A stretch of DNA of 54,091 nucleotides, taken from positions 1 to 54,091 of the forward strand of contig NZ_CDCA01000021.1 of NCBI RefSeq assembly GCF_000820185.1. Direction: 5' to 3'. Below are positions 51,205 through 54,091 of this stretch, piece by piece; position 1 is the first letter of the stretch, and each line of letters starts with the position of its first letter. Under the pieces are notes generated by a model. The model worked only from the letters and a program-made list of their open reading frames with translations, was not told the origin of the DNA and ran no database searches. The position numbers and the translations under genes are program-made. The DNA is from Aeromonas tecta (lineage in GTDB: Bacteria > Pseudomonadota > Gammaproteobacteria > Enterobacterales > Aeromonadaceae).

Positions 51205-52068
51205 ATGCAACCCATACGCACTCTGACTGCCCACTGCAGCCTCAGCCACGAGACGGGCCAACCCCAGCTCTCTATCGACAATGGCTATGCCAAGGCCGAG
51301 ATCAGCCTGTTTGGTGCCCATGTGCTGCGCTACCAGCGCCATGGTGAACCCGCCACCCTCTGGCTCAGCGACAAGGCCGTGCTGGATGGCAGCAAACCCA
51401 TTCGCGGTGGCATTCCACTCTGCTGGCCCTGGTTCGGCCCGGCCCCTGCTCGTGTCGGCAGCGGCAAGCCAGCTCACGGCTTCGCCCGCACCAGCTTGTG
51501 GACGCTCGATGGCGTCTCCGATCACGAGGATGGCACCCTGGTGCATCTCTCCCTGACCGACAGCGATGCCAGCCGCGCCCTCTGGCCCCACGCCTTCGAG
51601 CTGGAGCTGGATGTGCTGGTCGGCAAGGAGCTCTCGCTGGTGCTGACCACCCGCAATACCGGCAAGGCCCCCATCGTCTATAACGCCGCCCTGCACAGCT
51701 ATCTGCAGATAAGCAGCCCGGAGGCCATCAGCGTCACCGGGCTCGGTGAGCCTTACCTCGACAAGCTGAGCGGTCAGGATGCGCAGCAGCAGGGTGCTCT
51801 GACGCTCTCTGCCGCCATGGATCGCATCTATCGCCAAGCCGACACCATCGTCAGGATCAAGGACGCTGAACGCACCACTCAGGTGGTGAGTGGCAACCAT
51901 GACAGCGTCGTGGTCTGGAACCCCTGGCAGGAAGGCGCCAGCGCCATGGCCGACATGAGCGATGATGGCTATCGCACCATGCTCTGTGTCGAGACCGCCA
52001 TCACCGCCGATGCCGGCGTCACCATAGCGCCGGACGAGGAGCATAGCTTCTCCACCGTGCTTATCTGA
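51205..52068 (+). CDS. yeaD: D-hexose-6-phosphate mutarotase
   Basis: A 287-residue aldose-1-epimerase-like enzyme that interconverts the anomers of glucose-6-phosphate. Landmarks are NGYAKAEISLFGAHVLRYQR, PIRGGIPLCWPWFGP (active site), AHGFARTSLWTL with the conserved His, and LHSYLQISSPEAISV. ACAGGAGTCTTC precedes the ATG at 51205; an in-frame ATG 24 bases upstream lacks such a site. Its place after gapA is as in E. coli. Confidence 0.95.
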   Translation: MQPIRTLTAHCSLSHETGQPQLSIDNGYAKAEISLFGAHVLRYQRHGEPATLWLSDKAVLDGSKPIRGGIPLCWPWFGPAPARVGSGKPAHGFARTSLWTLDGVSDHEDGTLVHLSLTDSDASRALWPHAFELELDVLVGKELSLVLTTRNTGKAPIVYNAALHSYLQISSPEAISVTGLGEPYLDKLSGQDAQQQGALTLSAAMDRIYRQADTIVRIKDAERTTQVVSGNHDSVVVWNPWQEGASAMADMSDDGYRTMLCVETAITADAGVTIAPDEEHSFSTVLI

Positions 52069-52109
52069 TGCAATGCAGGCGGCCAATATCCAAGCTGGCC
52101 GCCATCACG

Positions 52110-52138
52110 AAGAAGGGCACCCACTGGGTGCCCTTCTT
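52110..52138. terminator. Bidirectional terminator between yeaD and nadA
   Basis: A 14-bp stem AAGAAGGGCACCCA / TGGGTGCCCTTCTT with a minimal loop lies between the two convergent genes. Confidence 0.88.
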
Positions 52139-52158
52139 GCATTCACTGCCTCAATCAC

Positions 52159-53232
52159 TCAGGCATTGCCTTGCGTCTTGAGTCTGAGCTCGGCCGCAAA
52201 GTTCAGCATGCGATCGAGCGGGATCAGCGCCTTCACCCGCAGCGCCTCGTCTACCAGGATCTCGTGACGCTCGGCGCCATCGGTCAGCGCCTCCTTGATT
52301 GCCACCAGACCGTTCATCGCCATCCAGGGGCAGTGAGCACAGCTACGGCAGGTAGCACCGTCGCCACCAGTTGGCGCTTCGACCATCTCCTTGTCCGGGC
52401 AGGCCTGCTGCATCTTGTAGAAGATGCCGCGATCGGTCGCCACGATCAGCTTCTGCTGGGGCAGCTCTTTGGCTGCCTTGATCAGCTGACTGGTGGAGCC
52501 CACCGCATCGGCCAGCTCGATGACCGAGGCCGGGGATTCCGGATGCACCAGCACGGCCGCATCCGGGTTCTGGGCCTTGAGCTCGCGCAGGGCCTTGGCC
52601 TTGAACTCGTCGTGGACGATACAGTGGCCCTGCCAGCGCAACATCTCGGCACCGGTCTTCTTCTCGATGTAGGCACCGAGGTGCCTGTCCGGGCCCCAGA
52701 TGATCTTGTGGCCCTGACTGTCGAGGTGCTCGACGATCTCCAGCGCGATGCTGGAGGTCACCACCCAGTCGGCGCGCGCCTTGACCGCCGCCGAGGTGTT
52801 GGCGTAGACCACGACGATGTGGTCGGGATGGGCGTCGCAGAAGGCGGAGAACTGATCGATGGGGCAGCCCAGATCGAGGGAACATTCCGCTTCCAGCGTC
52901 GGCATCAGCACCCGCTTGTGAGGGCTCAGAATCTTGGAGGTTTCCCCCATGAAACGAACCCCCGCCACGATCAGGGTCTGGGCGGCGTGATCCCGGCCGA
53001 AACGGGCCATCTCCAGCGAATCACCGACGAAGCCACCCGTGGCCTCGGCCAGTGCCTGGATCTCGGGATCGGTGTAATAGTGGGCGACCAGCACCGCCTG
53101 TCGACTCTCGAGCAGATCCTTGATCTCGGCGATCAGGCCTGCCTTCTGGGCGGCAGTCAACGGGGCCGGTTTGACCGGAAAGGGATAGTCCATCTCGATA
53201 GCCGGAGGGACCGTGCTCAGTGCATTGCTCAT
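52159..53232 (-). CDS. nadA: Quinolinate synthase
   Basis: A 357-residue iron-sulfur enzyme that condenses iminoaspartate with dihydroxyacetone phosphate to quinolinate, the NAD precursor. The three cluster Cys are expected in CSLDLGCP, in the middle (GHCIVHDEF), and in [33 protein letters not shown] is the N-terminal substrate site. The ATG at 53232 gives the usual start; the upstream 28 codons are hydrophobic and lack a ribosome-binding site. The neighbouring Lys/Val tRNA array is as in E. coli. Confidence 0.96.
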   Translation of the reverse strand: MSNALSTVPPAIEMDYPFPVKPAPLTAAQKAGLIAEIKDLLESRQAVLVAHYYTDPEIQALAEATGGFVGDSLEMARFGRDHAAQTLIVAGVRFMGETSKILSPHKRVLMPTLEAECSLDLGCPIDQFSAFCDAHPDHIVVVYANTSAAVKARADWVVTSSIALEIVEHLDSQGHKIIWGPDRHLGAYIEKKTGAEMLRWQGHCIVHDEFKAKALRELKAQNPDAAVLVHPESPASVIELADAVGSTSQLIKAAKELPQQKLIVATDRGIFYKMQQACPDKEMVEAPTGGDGATCRSCAHCPWMAMNGLVAIKEALTDGAERHEILVDEALRVKALIPLDRMLNFAAELRLKTQGNA

Positions 53233-53375
53233 TGCGACTGTTCCATCAACGCTTGGAAAGGCAAAAATTATAACCAGAAGCAGGGCGCAAGCCCACCAAC
53301 AAATCTGGCAGGACACAAGTGCCTAAATAGGCTGCATAATTCTTTGCCTGTTCCTGCTCAGCAAATTGCAGATAC

Positions 53376-53403
53376 AAAAAAGCCCACTATGCAGCGGGCT
53401 TTT
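53376..53403 (-). terminator. Terminator of the tRNA operon
   Basis: On the - strand the stem AAAAGCCC / GGGCTTTT is followed by T residues, 20 bases downstream of the last tRNA. It separates the tRNA operon from nadA. Confidence 0.85.
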
Positions 53404-53423
53404 GACTTTCTAATACAAGAAAG

Positions 53424-53499
53424 TGGTGGTCGTTACTGGGCTCGAACCAGTGACCCCCTCCTTGTAAGGGAGGTGCTCTCCCAGCTGAGCTAAACGACC
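53424..53499 (-). tRNA. tRNA-Val (UAC), copy 1
   Basis: A 76-base gene with encoded CCA. The anticodon loop is CUUACAA with anticodon UAC; the D-arm AGCTCAGCTGGGAGAGC and T-arm GGTTCGAGCC are canonical. It is the last gene of the array in the direction of transcription. Confidence 0.98.
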
Positions 53500-53517
53500 T
53501 GGGATAAGGCTAAATGA

Positions 53518-53593
53518 TGGTGGGTCGTGCTGGATTCGAACCAGCGACCAATTGATTAAAAGTCAACTGCTCTACCGACTGAGCTAACGACCC
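53518..53593 (-). tRNA. tRNA-Lys (UUU), copy 1
   Basis: A 76-base gene with encoded CCA; anticodon loop CUUUUAA (anticodon UUU). Acceptor GGGTCGT pairs with ACGACCC. Cloverleaf arms are intact. Confidence 0.98.
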
Positions 53594-53614
53594 ATCTAAA
53601 TCATTTTTAAAACA

Positions 53615-53690
53615 TGGTGGTCGTTACTGGGCTCGAACCAGTGACCCCCTCCTTGTAAGGGAGGTGCTCTCCCAGCTGAGCTAAACGACC
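53615..53690 (-). tRNA. tRNA-Val (UAC), copy 2
   Basis: Identical over the mature sequence to copy 1, with anticodon UAC and encoded CCA. It is 21 bases from the preceding tRNA-Lys. Confidence 0.98.
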
Positions 53691-53708
53691 TGGGATAAAG
53701 CTAAATGA

Positions 53709-53784
53709 TGGTGGGTCGTGCTGGATTCGAACCAGCGACCAATTGATTAAAAGTCAACTGCTCTACCGACTGAGCTAACGACCC
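53709..53784 (-). tRNA. tRNA-Lys (UUU), copy 2
   Basis: Identical over the mature sequence to Lys copy 1; anticodon UUU and encoded CCA. Confidence 0.98.
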
Positions 53785-53805
53785 ATCTAAATCATTTGTA
53801 AAACA

Positions 53806-53881
53806 TGGTGGTCGTTACTGGGCTCGAACCAGTGACCCCCTCCTTGTAAGGGAGGTGCTCTCCCAGCTGAGCTAAACGACC
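53806..53881 (-). tRNA. tRNA-Val (UAC), copy 3
   Basis: Identical mature sequence to the other Val copies; anticodon UAC, encoded CCA. Confidence 0.98.
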
Positions 53882-53899
53882 TGGGATATGGCTAAATGA

Positions 53900-53975
53900 T
53901 GGTGGGTCGTGCTGGATTCGAACCAGCGACCAATTGATTAAAAGTCAACTGCTCTACCGACTGAGCTAACGACCC
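53900..53975 (-). tRNA. tRNA-Lys (UUU), copy 3
   Basis: Identical mature sequence to the other Lys copies; anticodon UUU, encoded CCA. Confidence 0.98.
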
Positions 53976-54011
53976 ATCTGTATCATTTTTGTACTTTCTA
54001 TTTCAAGAAAG

Positions 54012-54087
54012 TGGTGGTCGTTACTGGGCTCGAACCAGTGACCCCCTCCTTGTAAGGGAGGTGCTCTCCCAGCTGAGCTAAACGACC
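54012..54087 (-). tRNA. tRNA-Val (UAC), copy 4
   Basis: Identical mature sequence to the other Val copies. The window ends 4 bases further, so the array may go on and its promoter is outside. Confidence 0.98.
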
Positions 54088-54091
54088 TGGG

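Noticed and set aside
53376..54091. Integration site or prophage edge at the tRNA genes
   Set aside because: All tRNA genes are complete, and no integrase or phage gene lies next to them.

Overview
The window looks like chromosome of a gamma-proteobacterium of the Aeromonas type. This is inferred from high-GC core genes in gamma-proteobacterial neighbourhoods (nadA beside a Val/Lys tRNA array, gapA-yeaD, holD-rimI, ravA-viaA, malQ-glgB-glgX); no species can be fixed without a search. Only the first 2.7 kb is clearly different: AT-rich, with a GNAT gene, a 0.57-kb gene-poor stretch and an unrecognised two-gene operon (soluble protein plus four-helix membrane protein).

Layout. 2.8-7.4 kb: amidase and agmatine deiminase with a divergent LysR regulator. 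7.4-12.5 kb: DUF2252 protein, TetR regulator divergent from an Old Yellow Enzyme, MarR-GNAT fusion and hexapeptide acyltransferase. 12.7-24.8 kb: prfC, two divergent GGDEF proteins, ravA-viaA, holD-rimI, a thioredoxin-like protein and an acyl-CoA synthetase. 24.9-34.8 kb: an L-Asp/Glu racemase, two LysE exporters opposite a MocR regulator, a lipoprotein, two tandem NSS symporters, a 2OG-Fe(II) oxygenase, a DUF2799 lipoprotein and a YbhA-like phosphatase. 35-42.6 kb: MFS exporter with divergent Cys-rich regulator, Lrp/AsnC regulator, OB-fold protein, OhrR-type regulator with divergent CurA-type reductase, Nudix hydrolase and ChrA. 42.7-54 kb: msrB, the glycogen/maltodextrin operon malQ-glgB-glgX, gapA-yeaD, nadA and seven alternating tRNA-Val/tRNA-Lys genes.

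The genes mostly serve nitrogen and amino-acid handling (agmatine, racemase, LysE, NSS), electrophile and oxidant response (OYE, CurA, OhrR, MsrB), signalling (two GGDEF proteins) and central carbon storage. Several regulators carry visible palindromic operators in front of themselves or their divergent partner.

The most unusual signal recurs at five unrelated genes. The spacer next to the gene holds diverged tandem copies of the gene's own end: LysR 3' end (three extra copies), TetR 3' end (one), CurA 3' end (one plus a stub), Nudix 3' end (three, exact 63-bp period), and the ybhA 5' end (two, forming overlapping 26-codon mini-ORFs with their own Shine-Dalgarno sites). In four of the five, start or stop codons and reading frame persist and many differences are synonymous, as if each copy had once been the end of a working gene. 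I know of no description of this pattern and report it as a candidate new phenomenon.
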